Assembly (NCBI RefSeq): GCF_963676485.1
Contig: NZ_OY781114.1
Coordinates: 2,992,501-3,056,500 of the forward strand
DNA from: an uncultured Cohaesibacter sp.
Lineage (GTDB): Bacteria; Pseudomonadota; Alphaproteobacteria; Rhizobiales; Cohaesibacteraceae
Direction: 5' to 3'
DNA: 64,000 nt
Notes under the pieces: generated by a model
The model's input: the letters and a program-made list of their open reading frames with translations, nothing else
The model's database searches: none
What the model was told of the DNA's origin: nothing
In this document: positions 37,102 to 45,460 of the stretch, piece by piece
Layout: each line of letters starts with the position of its first letter
Numbering within the stretch: position 1 is the stretch's first letter
Made by a program: the position numbers and the translations under genes

Positions 37102-37806
37102 TTAAGCCATGCCGCTAAGAGCCAAGGGTTTGAGGTCTTCGTCGAAATGCTTCGTAATCATCAGTACCGAAAGCTCCGGGTCTCCCGCCTTGATGGCTTC
37201 GGCAATTTCCTTATGCACTTTCACGCTGGCAAGGCGCTCTTCGTCGCTTGTTCTACAGCGCCATGTGATCGGCCAAGTCATTATGAGTACTTCGGAAAGA
37301 GATCCCATGACGATGCTGTATACGGGATTTTGGGTCGCTTGGGCGAGCTCCTGATGAAATGCCATGTCATGTTTCATGACAATTTCCGGTTTTTTGATGC
37401 TGTCACACATGATTTCCGCATGGTCCAGGATGGTCTGCGCCTGCGCGTTGGTACGCAGCAAGGCGGCCAGATGTGCAATGCGTGTTTCAACGGTTCTGCG
37501 AACATCATGAATTTGCGGCACGCTGATCTGTTTGGTCGAGACTCCATTCATGATGAAATTGGCAAGGGCGTGGTTGTCGAGACTTGCAACACAGGCCTTC
37601 TTTCCAGCAGCCATATCGATGATGCGCCTTGCTTCGAGCGAGCGCAAAGCCTCTCGCACAACGGTTCTAGATGCTCCAGCGATTTCGCCAATTTCACTTT
37701 CACTGGGAAGAGAATCTCCCGGCTTCAATTGATGCTTGCGAATAAACTCAAGAATTGTTGCGCTTACACTTTCCGAAAGCGGAGGCTTTTGATTGAGCAA
37801 GGTCAT
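37102..37806 (-). CDS. FadR/GntR family transcriptional regulator (FCD domain)
   Basis: A 234-residue GntR-superfamily regulator. The N-terminal winged helix shows PGDSLPSESEIGEIAGASRT followed by VVREALRSLEARRII, and the C-terminal FCD helical domain has the metal-site pattern of Asp/His residues (HDMAFHQELAQAT). It is divergent from the dctPQM TRAP operon, so it probably controls uptake in response to a sugar acid. A 19-bp palindrome 32 bases before its start is a likely own-operator. Confidence 0.93.
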   Translation of the reverse strand: MTLLNQKPPLSESVSATILEFIRKHQLKPGDSLPSESEIGEIAGASRTVVREALRSLEARRIIDMAAGKKACVASLDNHALANFIMNGVSTKQISVPQIHDVRRTVETRIAHLAALLRTNAQAQTILDHAEIMCDSIKKPEIVMKHDMAFHQELAQATQNPVYSIVMGSLSEVLIMTWPITWRCRTSDEERLASVKVHKEIAEAIKAGDPELSVLMITKHFDEDLKPLALSGMA

Positions 37807-37837
37807 CTCCCTGTCTTATTAAAAATGGAGCAAATTC

Positions 37838-37856
37838 AATTACATAATATGTAATT
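37838..37856. promoter_or_regulatory. Palindromic operator between FCD regulator and TRAP operon
   Basis: AATTACATAATATGTAATT has perfect 9-bp arms around one base. AT-rich with spaced half-sites, it suits an FCD-type GntR dimer. It is 32 bases from the regulator start, 295 bases from dctP. Confidence 0.6.
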
Positions 37857-38043
37857 CTTGATCATGTCCTACATGTTTGGCGAGCTGATAGTATCCCTTG
37901 ATACGTGGTTATGTCAACTAAAACGATGATGCAGTATTTAAAAAAATGTGGGTTATGAAATAAAAAACAAGTATTGATAAGATAAAATGAAGTAATTCAG
38001 TTTTATTTTTGATATAGCGGGAGTTAGAATGCAAATTAATCTT

Positions 38044-38075
38044 CAAACTTTAATTTATACTTAAATTGAAGTTTG
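38044..38075 (+). other. Inverted repeat in dctP leader
   Basis: CAAACTTTAATTT (38044-38056) pairs with AAATTGAAGTTTG (38063-38075), 13 bp with one mismatch and a 6-base loop. It sits in the AT-rich 295-base leader of the TRAP operon, 77 bases before dctP. It could be a regulator site or an RNA stem. Confidence 0.45.
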
Positions 38076-38151
38076 GATTTTCGACGCACGCAAGTGCAAA
38101 AATGGCGCTTAGAGGAGACTTGAAAAAGCGCTTACTTACTTGGAGGATTAA

Positions 38152-39165
38152 ATGAAAAAACTCGTTTCTGCCCTAGCTTTCAGTATCATGGCAGCTTCTG
38201 CAGCTCCTTCTCAGGCAGCTGATAGCTATCATTTCAAATTCACCAGTGCCAACTATGCTGGTGAGCAGGTGTATGAAGTTCAGAAAAAGTGGACTGACAA
38301 CATCAAGGCTGCTTCCAATGGCCGTATCACCATCGATTTGCTGCCACTTGATGCTGTTGTTAAGCCTGCTGATGCTCTCATGGCCGTTCGCAACAATATC
38401 ATTCAAGGGGGTATGCTTTCATCCGCCCATTTCTCAGGCGTGGACAAAGGCTTCGGCTTGATTGGAGACACGCTCGGCGCTTGGACTGGAGATGAAGACA
38501 TCCTGAAATTCTACTATGCCGGTGGTGGTTTCGAAGTCGTCGACAAGATTTTCCAGGAACAAGGTGCCAAGTTGGTTGGTGTTCAGCTGACCGGTGCAGA
38601 ATCCATCCCTTCAAAGGTCAAAATTGAAAAAGTGGCCGACTGGAAAGGTGTGAAAGTGCGTGCACCGTCCGGTCCTGTTCAGCAGCTGTTTGAAAAAATG
38701 GGCGCAACGCCGGTCAACCTGCCTGGCTCAGAAATCTATTCCGCTTTGGACAAGGGCATCATTGATGCTGCCGACTTCTCCACCTTTTCCAACAATCAGG
38801 CCCAGGGTGTCAATGATATCGCGAAGTTCCCGATCTATCCGGGCATTCACTCCTCGCCAACCGTTCACATCTTCATGGGTCTGAAGCAGTGGAACGCCAT
38901 GGATGAGAATGATCAGAAGTTCTTGCTTGCCTATTTCCGTGGTTTGGCACTGGATACCTTGTTGGTTCCGCATATGGCCGATGAAGTCGCTTACAAGAAG
39001 GCTGTCGCCAATGGAGCCACTCCGGTTGCCTGGTCCAGCGAAGAACGGACAAAGGTACGCAAACTTGCTCGTGAAATCTGGGAAGACATCGCATCCCAGT
39101 CTGAAATCGGAGCGAGATATCTCGATGCGCTCAAATCCTACTATGCCGCGACAGGTCGTGAATAG
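38152..39165 (+). CDS. dctP: TRAP transporter substrate-binding protein DctP
   Basis: Periplasmic DctP-type receptor of 337 residues with a signal peptide (ending PSQAA). YHFKFTSANYAGEQVYEVQK and the GVKVRAPSGPVQQLFEKMGA segment with its conserved Arg are family marks. A TGGAGG ribosome site precedes the ATG. Placed between edd/gnd and idnDO/gntK, it probably binds gluconate, L-idonate or a ketogluconate; that is inference from context. Confidence 0.93.
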   Translation: MKKLVSALAFSIMAASAAPSQAADSYHFKFTSANYAGEQVYEVQKKWTDNIKAASNGRITIDLLPLDAVVKPADALMAVRNNIIQGGMLSSAHFSGVDKGFGLIGDTLGAWTGDEDILKFYYAGGGFEVVDKIFQEQGAKLVGVQLTGAESIPSKVKIEKVADWKGVKVRAPSGPVQQLFEKMGATPVNLPGSEIYSALDKGIIDAADFSTFSNNQAQGVNDIAKFPIYPGIHSSPTVHIFMGLKQWNAMDENDQKFLLAYFRGLALDTLLVPHMADEVAYKKAVANGATPVAWSSEERTKVRKLAREIWEDIASQSEIGARYLDALKSYYAATGRE

Positions 39166-39203
39166 TCACAGAGCCTCCTCTTGATATCTTCCAAAACAAC
39201 CAA

Positions 39204-39226
39204 GCGGCAGATCATTGATCTGCCGC
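39204..39226 (+). other. Intercistronic hairpin between dctP and dctQ
   Basis: GCGGCAGATC (39204-39213) and GATCTGCCGC (39217-39226) form a perfect 10-bp stem with a three-base loop. No T-run. Likely enriches the receptor message relative to the membrane subunits. Confidence 0.65.
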
Positions 39227-39245
39227 ACATAAGCAGGTTTTAAAC

Positions 39246-39794
39246 ATGCTCAGCAGGTTCGCGCAATTTTCCGAATTGATCGATAAGCTCATCATCAGAA
39301 TTGGATATGCTGTTACTTGGCTATTCTTCCTGATTGTTCTGATTGGCTTTTATGAAGTCATGATGCGGTATGTTTTCGATTCCCCCACATTCTGGGTCCA
39401 TGAAACAACCACATTCATTGTCAGCATCGGTCTGCTTTATGGTGGCGTATATTGCTACGCAGATGATCGCCATATCGCGATGACCTTTTTGGTCGATTCC
39501 CTAGATCCCAAAACGCGCTGGTATTTCGACATGGTCGTGCATCTCTTGGTTTTCGTCTTCACCCTGATGATGCTCTATGGGGCCTATCTGAATGCCAAGG
39601 ATGCATTCTTCAGCTACTCAGGTGAGCTCAAATTGCAGACGTCGGGCAGCGCATGGGATACGCCATTCCCGGCATATAACAAAGGCTTCTTTTTCGTCTC
39701 CTGTATCATATTGAGCATTTTGAGTGTTCTTCACAATCTGCGTCATCTGGCGAATTTCAGCAAAATCATGAACGCAGAGGAAGGAGACTCATAA
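39246..39794 (+). CDS. dctQ: TRAP transporter small permease subunit DctQ
   Basis: A 182-residue inner-membrane protein with four hydrophobic helices. The LIGFYEVMMRYVFDSPTFWV and Y.DD.H (YCYADDRHIAM) motifs are standard for DctQ. Stop and next start overlap by one base at 39794. It pairs with DctM. Confidence 0.93.
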   Translation: MLSRFAQFSELIDKLIIRIGYAVTWLFFLIVLIGFYEVMMRYVFDSPTFWVHETTTFIVSIGLLYGGVYCYADDRHIAMTFLVDSLDPKTRWYFDMVVHLLVFVFTLMMLYGAYLNAKDAFFSYSGELKLQTSGSAWDTPFPAYNKGFFFVSCIILSILSVLHNLRHLANFSKIMNAEEGDS

Positions 39795-41116
39795 TGCTTA
39801 TGTCTTTGGGTATTGGATGGGTCACTTTGCTGATCCTGATCAGCATGATCGTACTGCTCCTTCTGGGCATGCCACTGGGTTTTATGACCGGTTTCGTGGC
39901 GCTTGGTGTGTCTTATCTCTGGTTCGATACAGCACAAATCATGCAAATGGTGGCTGGCCGGGTCAGTGACTTTACAACAGGCTATTCCTTCGTTGCCGTG
40001 CCAATGTTCGTGCTCATGGCTTCGATGCTGGACAAGACGGGCATTGCGCGCGATCTGTATAATGCAATGCGCGTGATTGCCGGGCGCCTGAAAGGCGGCA
40101 TTGCGGTTCAGAGTTTGGTTGTGGCCGTGGTTCTGGCCTCGATGTCCGGCATTATCGGAGGCGAGGTCGTATTGCTCGGCATGATTGCCCTGCCGCAGAT
40201 GTTACGCCTTGGATATCAGAAGAATCTGGCAATCGGCACCATCGTTGCTGGTGGTGCACTTGGCACGATGATGCCCCCGTCGATCGTTTTGATCATTTAC
40301 GGTTTGACCGCAAACGCTCCGATCGGAAATCTTTTCCTCGCAGCGGTGCCAGCAACGGCAATCTTGGCAGGGTTGTATGTTGTATACACCTTGGTCCTGT
40401 GCAATGTGCGCCCTGATTTCGGGCCTGCCATGAGCAAGGAGGAAATGTCCAATCTTACACGGTCGGATATGATCAAGATCGCCAAGGACATCTTGATGCC
40501 CCTGTTGATCGCAGGCTGTATTTTGGGCTCCATTTATGCCGGTATCGCTTCTGTAACGGAGTCGGCCTGCATGGGTGTGGTCGCCGTCTTGATTGTCGCA
40601 GCACTGCGCCGTGAATTGACGCTTTCCGTGATCTTCGGGGCTTTGCTGCACACAATCCGAACGGTGGGCATGATCATCTGGGTTGGCATTGGTGCCACCA
40701 TGTTGATTGGCATCTACAATCTAATGGGCGGAGACCAATTTGTATCCAACATGATCCTGTCACTGGATATTTCCCCGCTGACTGTCATCCTTTTCATGAT
40801 GGTGATCCTGATTGTTTTGGGTATGTTCCTCGACTGGATCGGCGTTGCGATGCTGACCATGCCGATCTTTGTACCGATCATTACCCAGCTTGGCTATGAC
40901 CCCGTATGGTTCGGCGTTTTATTCTGCGTCAATATGCAGGTGTCATTCTTGTCACCGCCATTTGGCCCGGCCGCTTTTTATCTCAAAAGCGTTGCGCCAA
41001 AAGGGATCGAGCTTACTGATATCTTCCGGTCAGTCTGGCCTTACATCCTGATGCAGCTCACAACGATTGCTATTCTTATTGCTTTCCCGGAAGTCATCAC
41101 CTTCATGTATAAATGA
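39794..41116 (+). CDS. dctM: TRAP transporter large permease subunit DctM
   Basis: A 440-residue multi-helix channel subunit. Motifs GMPLGFMTGFVALG, the GEVVLLGMIALPQM stretch, the glycine-rich GTIVAGGALGTMMPPSIVLI and the LGMFLDWIGVAMLTMPIF region are typical of DctM. It ends the operon, followed by a strong terminator. Confidence 0.95.
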   Translation: MLMSLGIGWVTLLILISMIVLLLLGMPLGFMTGFVALGVSYLWFDTAQIMQMVAGRVSDFTTGYSFVAVPMFVLMASMLDKTGIARDLYNAMRVIAGRLKGGIAVQSLVVAVVLASMSGIIGGEVVLLGMIALPQMLRLGYQKNLAIGTIVAGGALGTMMPPSIVLIIYGLTANAPIGNLFLAAVPATAILAGLYVVYTLVLCNVRPDFGPAMSKEEMSNLTRSDMIKIAKDILMPLLIAGCILGSIYAGIASVTESACMGVVAVLIVAALRRELTLSVIFGALLHTIRTVGMIIWVGIGATMLIGIYNLMGGDQFVSNMILSLDISPLTVILFMMVILIVLGMFLDWIGVAMLTMPIFVPIITQLGYDPVWFGVLFCVNMQVSFLSPPFGPAAFYLKSVAPKGIELTDIFRSVWPYILMQLTTIAILIAFPEVITFMYK

Positions 41117-41163
41117 GTGACTGGTTATAGCCGAGCTGCCGTTTGAATGAGGCATGCAGCCCC

Positions 41164-41197
41164 AAAATGGCCTGTACAATCGTACAGGCCATTTTTG
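41164..41197 (+). terminator. Rho-independent terminator of the dctPQM operon
   Basis: AAAATGGCCTGTAC (41164-41177) and GTACAGGCCATTTT (41182-41195) form a perfect 14-bp stem with a four-base loop and a T-tail, 48 bases after dctM. Confidence 0.9.
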
Positions 41198-41255
41198 TTT
41201 CAAATTGTGACGTGATGCTGTGCGCTTGTCTGCGCTGTGGTATGGCAAAAACAGC

Positions 41256-42293
41256 TTAACCTTGCTGTCGCGTCGAGCCCCTCAGTTTGAGAGAAGGCTC
41301 AAGCTCGATAATTTCCCCCAACTCTGCTTGACTGTCCTCATCTGTAGAAATCTCCAGAACGCGTTTGAGCAGATCACTGGCCTTATTGGCCAAGGAATTC
41401 GGATCGACACCTATTGTGGTCAAGGGCGGGCGACAATAGTGGGCGATATCAAAATCGCCAAAGCCGGCGACCCCGATATCTTCAGGAACGGAAAGGCCCA
41501 TTTCCTGAAGAGCCGTCAAAACACCATAAGCTGCGGGATCCGATGCGCAAAAAATACAATCGGTGTCAGGGAATGCGTCCATGACCTTTTTGCAGCAGGC
41601 CACACCAGAGGCAATGTTGAAGGGTCTCGCTCCTTGGTAGATATGTCTATCGCTTGGTAGCCCGGCTTGCTCGAGTGCAGATTGAAACCCGTGGAAGCGC
41701 TCTGCGTTTCTCGAGCCCAGAGCTCTGGTTTCCCCAATGAAGGCAATCTTGCTATATCCAAGATCCAGAAGAGAGCGGGTCAGGTTTCGTGCGGCATCAA
41801 AATTGGAAAAACCAACGACATGTTGAATCGGTTCTTTTGGCCTCTCCCAAAGCTCGATAACCGGTATGCCCGACTTTTTAAGCAAATTTCGGCTTTTCTC
41901 CGTGTGCCCGTCGCAGCTTAGCAACATGACCTCGGGGCGTCGTCTGAGAAAGGATTCCACCAGTTCTTCTTCTTTCTCGGCACTATATCCTGTGTGCCCG
42001 AGAAGAACTTGCATGCCGACAACGCTCAATTCTTCATTGAGGATTTGAACGGTGCGTGCGAAATGAGGATTGTCCAGAGAAGGGATCAGGACGGAGACAA
42101 AACCGCTTTTTCTAGAAGACAGGCTACCCGCAGCCTGATCCGGCACATAGCCTAGCTCCTGGACCACATCCAGAATACGTTTGCGGGTTTTGGCGTTCAC
42201 AACGCTGTTCTCTCGCAAAGCGCGCGAGACAGTCATTCTTGAAACCCCAGCCGCATCGGCCACATCTTGCATTGTGACTTGTCGGATCGCCAT
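41256..42293 (-). CDS. gntR: LacI family regulator, GntR (gluconate repressor)-like
   Basis: A 345-residue LacI-family repressor. Its helix-turn-helix VTMQDVADAAGVSRMTVSRA is at residues 6-25 and the core domain opens with VSVLIPSLDNPHFARTVQ. The recognition helix resembles that of E. coli GntR, and two GntR-like operators occur in this cluster (36781, 43675). It is therefore the likely repressor of edd-gnd and idnD/idnO-gntK, relieved by gluconate or a phosphorylated form. The symbol is used by analogy. Confidence 0.88.
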   Translation of the reverse strand: MAIRQVTMQDVADAAGVSRMTVSRALRENSVVNAKTRKRILDVVQELGYVPDQAAGSLSSRKSGFVSVLIPSLDNPHFARTVQILNEELSVVGMQVLLGHTGYSAEKEEELVESFLRRRPEVMLLSCDGHTEKSRNLLKKSGIPVIELWERPKEPIQHVVGFSNFDAARNLTRSLLDLGYSKIAFIGETRALGSRNAERFHGFQSALEQAGLPSDRHIYQGARPFNIASGVACCKKVMDAFPDTDCIFCASDPAAYGVLTALQEMGLSVPEDIGVAGFGDFDIAHYCRPPLTTIGVDPNSLANKASDLLKRVLEISTDEDSQAELGEIIELEPSLKLRGSTRQQG

Positions 42294-42468
42294 AGTTTTC
42301 GTTACGCCTCGCCATTCGTTTCTCCCTTTTGTCTTAGCGTGAGAAGAGACACGTGTCGATTAAACTTTTCATATGGAGGCGTAGAGATCTTCTTAAAAAA
42401 GACCGCATGGCTTTGATGCTCCCGCCCTGCCACGGGAGGAATTATGCAGAGAGGGAGCATCTGAACTC

Positions 42469-43503
42469 TTAAGCGAAGGAAAGCTGAACCTTCATGGATT
42501 TCTTCCGATCCTTGGCCGCCTCAAACGCGGATACGGCATCATCAATCGGATATGTGCCGGTCAGAATTGGCGAGAGATCGATCCGGCCACTTCCTATCAA
42601 TTCGACAGCCCAGGCGAATTCTTCATGGAAGCGGAATGCGCCGCGCACCTCTATTTCCTTGGAAACAATCATGTTCTGAGGAATGGTGACATCGCCCCCA
42701 AGGCCGAGTTGCACCAAAATACCTGCTGGGCGGATTACCTGATAGGCCGAAACCATGGCAGCCTGACTGCCGGAACACTCGATGACAACATCAAACTGGC
42801 CCTTGCCTGCTCCATATGCAGCCATCTTGTCGGATTGGGTTGCAATATTCACTGTGTCATCAGCACCGAGCAGCTTGGCTTTTTCCAAAGCTTCATCGAC
42901 AAGATCAGTTACGACGACTTCCAGAGCTCCGTGCAATTTTGCGGCCGCGACGACAAGAGCGCCTATGGGGCCACAACCTGTGACCAACACCCGTTTTCCA
43001 ATCAGAGAACCAGCGCGTCTTACCGCATGTAAGGCAACGGAAAAAGGTTCTGCACACGCAGCCTTGTAGACATCCGTGCCTTTGGGAAGAAGATGGCATT
43101 GTGATCCAAGGGCGACGAGCTGCTGACTAAAGGCTCCTTGTATATGCGGGAACGGCATGGCGCTGCCATAAAAGCGCATGTTCATACAGTGATTGTACAT
43201 TGCCTTGCGACAATACTCACATTCCCCACATGGGCGGCTAGGACTGATGGCAACAAGATCGCCTGATTTGACAGTCTTGACGTCAGAACCGACTTCCAGA
43301 ATTGTGCCGGAAACCTCATGGCCAAGTATCATGGGCTCTTTGATGCGCACATCGCCGAAGCCGCCATCATTATAATAGTGCAAATCCGATCCGCAGATCC
43401 CACCGGCTTCAAGTTTGATCAATACTTCCCGGCTGCTCATTTCAGGCACGTTGGTGTTTTCGATCCTGATATCTTTTGGCCCGTGGCAAACAACTGCTTT
43501 CAA
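42469..43503 (-). CDS. idnD: L-idonate 5-dehydrogenase (zinc alcohol dehydrogenase family)
   Basis: A 344-residue medium-chain zinc dehydrogenase. Catalytic zinc ligands lie in GGICGSDLHYYNDGGFGD and GHEVSG; the four structural-zinc cysteines are in CGECEYCRKAMYNHC; the NAD fold has VTGCGPIGALVV. The YYNDGGFGDVRIKEPMILGH stretch is characteristic of IdnD. It oxidises L-idonate to 5-ketogluconate, which the divergent idnO product reduces to gluconate. It shares a 258-base control region with idnO. Confidence 0.92.
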   Translation of the reverse strand: MKAVVCHGPKDIRIENTNVPEMSSREVLIKLEAGGICGSDLHYYNDGGFGDVRIKEPMILGHEVSGTILEVGSDVKTVKSGDLVAISPSRPCGECEYCRKAMYNHCMNMRFYGSAMPFPHIQGAFSQQLVALGSQCHLLPKGTDVYKAACAEPFSVALHAVRRAGSLIGKRVLVTGCGPIGALVVAAAKLHGALEVVVTDLVDEALEKAKLLGADDTVNIATQSDKMAAYGAGKGQFDVVIECSGSQAAMVSAYQVIRPAGILVQLGLGGDVTIPQNMIVSKEIEVRGAFRFHEEFAWAVELIGSGRIDLSPILTGTYPIDDAVSAFEAAKDRKKSMKVQLSFA

Positions 43504-43674
43504 CTCTTCCTCCTGTTGATCATGTGTTTAATAAGTGCATTGAAATTAAATCAGAAAAACCATCTCTCTGCCATGATTGGTGATAGGTTCTCATAAACCT
43601 AACATCATAAGTATCATTTTTTGTCGCATAGTTTGGTTTGATATTGATCTTGACATCGATAAACTAGTATTAGA

Positions 43675-43688
43675 TGTTATCGATAACA
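43675..43688. promoter_or_regulatory. GntR-type operator in idnD-idnO divergent region
   Basis: TGTTATCGATAACA is a perfect 14-bp palindrome, differing from the edd site in one central base. It lies 74 bases before idnO; a TTGACA hexamer at 43650-43655 lies just upstream of it. Repression of both idnD and idnO-gntK from one site is plausible. Confidence 0.75.
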
Positions 43689-43761
43689 CATATGTTTATC
43701 CAAAGAAGGTCAATATGCAAGTGGTTTTTGCAGGGGCCAATAATTAGGAAAGGGAAGATCA

Positions 43762-44532
43762 GTGAATATCGATGAACTGTTTAGCCTGAAAGGGCGTCGT
43801 GCATTGGTGACTGGATCCGGGCAGGGCATCGGCTTCCAGCTGGCTTCTGGCTTGGCAGAAGCCGGTGCAGAAATTATACTCAATGACATTGCGGAAGACC
43901 GCCTTGAAGCCGCTGCCAAGAAACTGGAAGATATGGGCGCGACCGTTCACAAGCTTCCCTTTGATGTAACCGATGCCGATCTGGTTTCTCAAAAAATCGA
44001 TGCCTTCGAAGCTGGCGTTGGCCCAATCGACATTCTGGTGAATAACGCCGGGATGCAATATCGTGCGCCTCTGGAAGACTTTCCCGAAGACAAATTTGAC
44101 TTTCTGATGAAGCTTAATGTGAACTCGGTATTCTATGTCAGTAAAGCGATTGCAAAGCACATGATTGAGCGCAAGGCTGGCAAAATCGTGAATATCTGTT
44201 CAGTCCAAACTGCTCTCGCAAGGCCCTCAATTGCTCCCTATACCGGTTCAAAAGGGGCTGTTGCCAACCTGACCAAAGGAATGGCAACCGATTGGGCGCG
44301 CCATGGTCTACAGATCAATGGTCTGGCTCCGGGCTATTTCAAAACCGAGCTGACGTCTGCCCTGGTCGCCGATGAAGACTTTACCGCCTGGCTCAGCAAT
44401 CGTACGCCCGCGGGCCGTTGGGGTGATGTGAGCGAATTGGTTGGTGCCTGTGTTTTCCTTAGCTCCAATGCGTCATCTTTTGTGAATGGACACGTGCTTT
44501 ATGTCGACGGCGGTATCACAGTTTCGGTTTGA
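43762..44532 (+). CDS. idnO: Gluconate 5-dehydrogenase (SDR family)
   Basis: A 256-residue short-chain dehydrogenase. Cofactor motif TGSGQGIG is at residues 17-24, NNAG near residue 94, and the catalytic Tyr/Lys in APYTGSKGAV. The pattern MATDWARHGLQINGLAPGYF is typical of IdnO/KduD. It reduces 5-ketogluconate to D-gluconate. The kinase gene begins inside its 3' end, so the two are coupled. GTG at 43762 is the annotated start; it follows AGGGAAG. Confidence 0.92.
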   Translation: MNIDELFSLKGRRALVTGSGQGIGFQLASGLAEAGAEIILNDIAEDRLEAAAKKLEDMGATVHKLPFDVTDADLVSQKIDAFEAGVGPIDILVNNAGMQYRAPLEDFPEDKFDFLMKLNVNSVFYVSKAIAKHMIERKAGKIVNICSVQTALARPSIAPYTGSKGAVANLTKGMATDWARHGLQINGLAPGYFKTELTSALVADEDFTAWLSNRTPAGRWGDVSELVGACVFLSSNASSFVNGHVLYVDGGITVSV

Positions 44533-45088
44533 CGGAGCTACGCTCGTCATCGTGATGGGCGTTTCCGGATGTGGCAAGTCAACCATTGGAGCTGGACTGG
44601 CGAAGCTTCAGGGCGTTCCCTATCTGGATGCAGACGACTTTCATCCCGAGGCCAACGTCGACAAAATGTCCAAGGGAATCCCTTTGACCGATGAAGATCG
44701 TTGGCCGTGGTTGCAGCGCCTCGGTGACATTATAAAGGACTATGCCAACAAGAATGGTGGTGTCGTAATCGCCTGTTCAGCGTTGCGCCGTATCTATAGG
44801 CAAAAGCTGTCGCAAGCCGCGGGCTTGCCGGTTCTTTTTGCTCATCTGGATGGGGATCGGGACTTACTCTTTTCGCGTATGAAAGCCCGAAAAGATCACT
44901 ATATGCCGGCCTCCTTACTGGAGAGCCAGATCCAGACCCTTGAAAAGCCGGGTAGCGATGAGCCTGCGGTCAGCCTATCGATAGACCAGTCCATTGCTGA
45001 AATTATTGGGCAACTTAATCAGATTGTCGATGAAAAGAAGCAGGATCCAATGCCAATCAAACAGCAGGCCATGGCATCCAAACGATGA
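44501..45088 (+). CDS. gntK: Gluconokinase
   Basis: Gluconokinase of the GntK/IdnK P-loop family; 195 residues from ATG 44501, with ATG 44486 also possible. Walker A GVSGCGKST follows VIVM, and the substrate region YLDADDFHPEANVDKMSKGI and IACSALRRIYRQ are family signatures. It phosphorylates gluconate to 6-phosphogluconate, feeding Edd and Gnd. Its 5' end overlaps idnO. The last 20 residues are an unusual polar tail rich in Lys and Gln. Confidence 0.93.
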   Translation: MSTAVSQFRFDGATLVIVMGVSGCGKSTIGAGLAKLQGVPYLDADDFHPEANVDKMSKGIPLTDEDRWPWLQRLGDIIKDYANKNGGVVIACSALRRIYRQKLSQAAGLPVLFAHLDGDRDLLFSRMKARKDHYMPASLLESQIQTLEKPGSDEPAVSLSIDQSIAEIIGQLNQIVDEKKQDPMPIKQQAMASKR

Positions 45089-45094
45089 GACAAG

Positions 45095-45119
45095 TGTGAG
45101 GCAGGTTTCTTGCCTCACA
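45095..45119 (+). terminator. Hairpin after gntK
   Basis: TGTGAGGCA (45095-45103) and TGCCTCACA (45111-45119) form a perfect 9-bp stem. No real T-run follows, so termination strength is uncertain. Confidence 0.55.
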
Positions 45120-45248
45120 TATTCATAGCACTATTCGGTCAGCAAGCTAGAAAGCCACTCACAACAGCCCGTCGTCGAAAGCTTTTGTCGAAATAGAAGC
45201 GCGAAACCGCCCAAACCTCTTGATCATCGACCGGCTTTAATATCCGCA

Positions 45249-45420
45249 ATGCCGTCATCTGACTACTGAAAGTGCTGCGGTTTGCACGAATGTCAGGAAT
45301 GGGGGAGCAGCCTTGCAACGCTTGCCCATCGATGAATGTCGCCTTTAGGCCGCGACTGCAAAACAGGGCCTAGACGACCGTTTTGTATGATCGTACTCTG
45401 CACGGGACGATTTGAGTCCC
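45249..45420 (+). repeat. Dispersed intergenic repeat, copy 8
   Basis: Good copy: CGTCATCTGACTACTGAAAG, GAATGTCAGGAATGGGG, CATCGATGAATGTCGCC, CCGCGACTGCAAAACAGGGC and a TTTGAGTCCC end. It fills the gap between gntK and the FabF-like gene. Confidence 0.85.
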
Positions 45421-45460
45421 AATGCTTCTGGTCTCCGAATGTAAAGGTCAGCGGATGATG

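Noticed and set aside
36886-37854. 322-codon plus-strand frame
   Set aside because: It lies opposite the well-supported FCD regulator, runs across the terminator hairpin and the 19-bp palindrome, and has no family resemblance.
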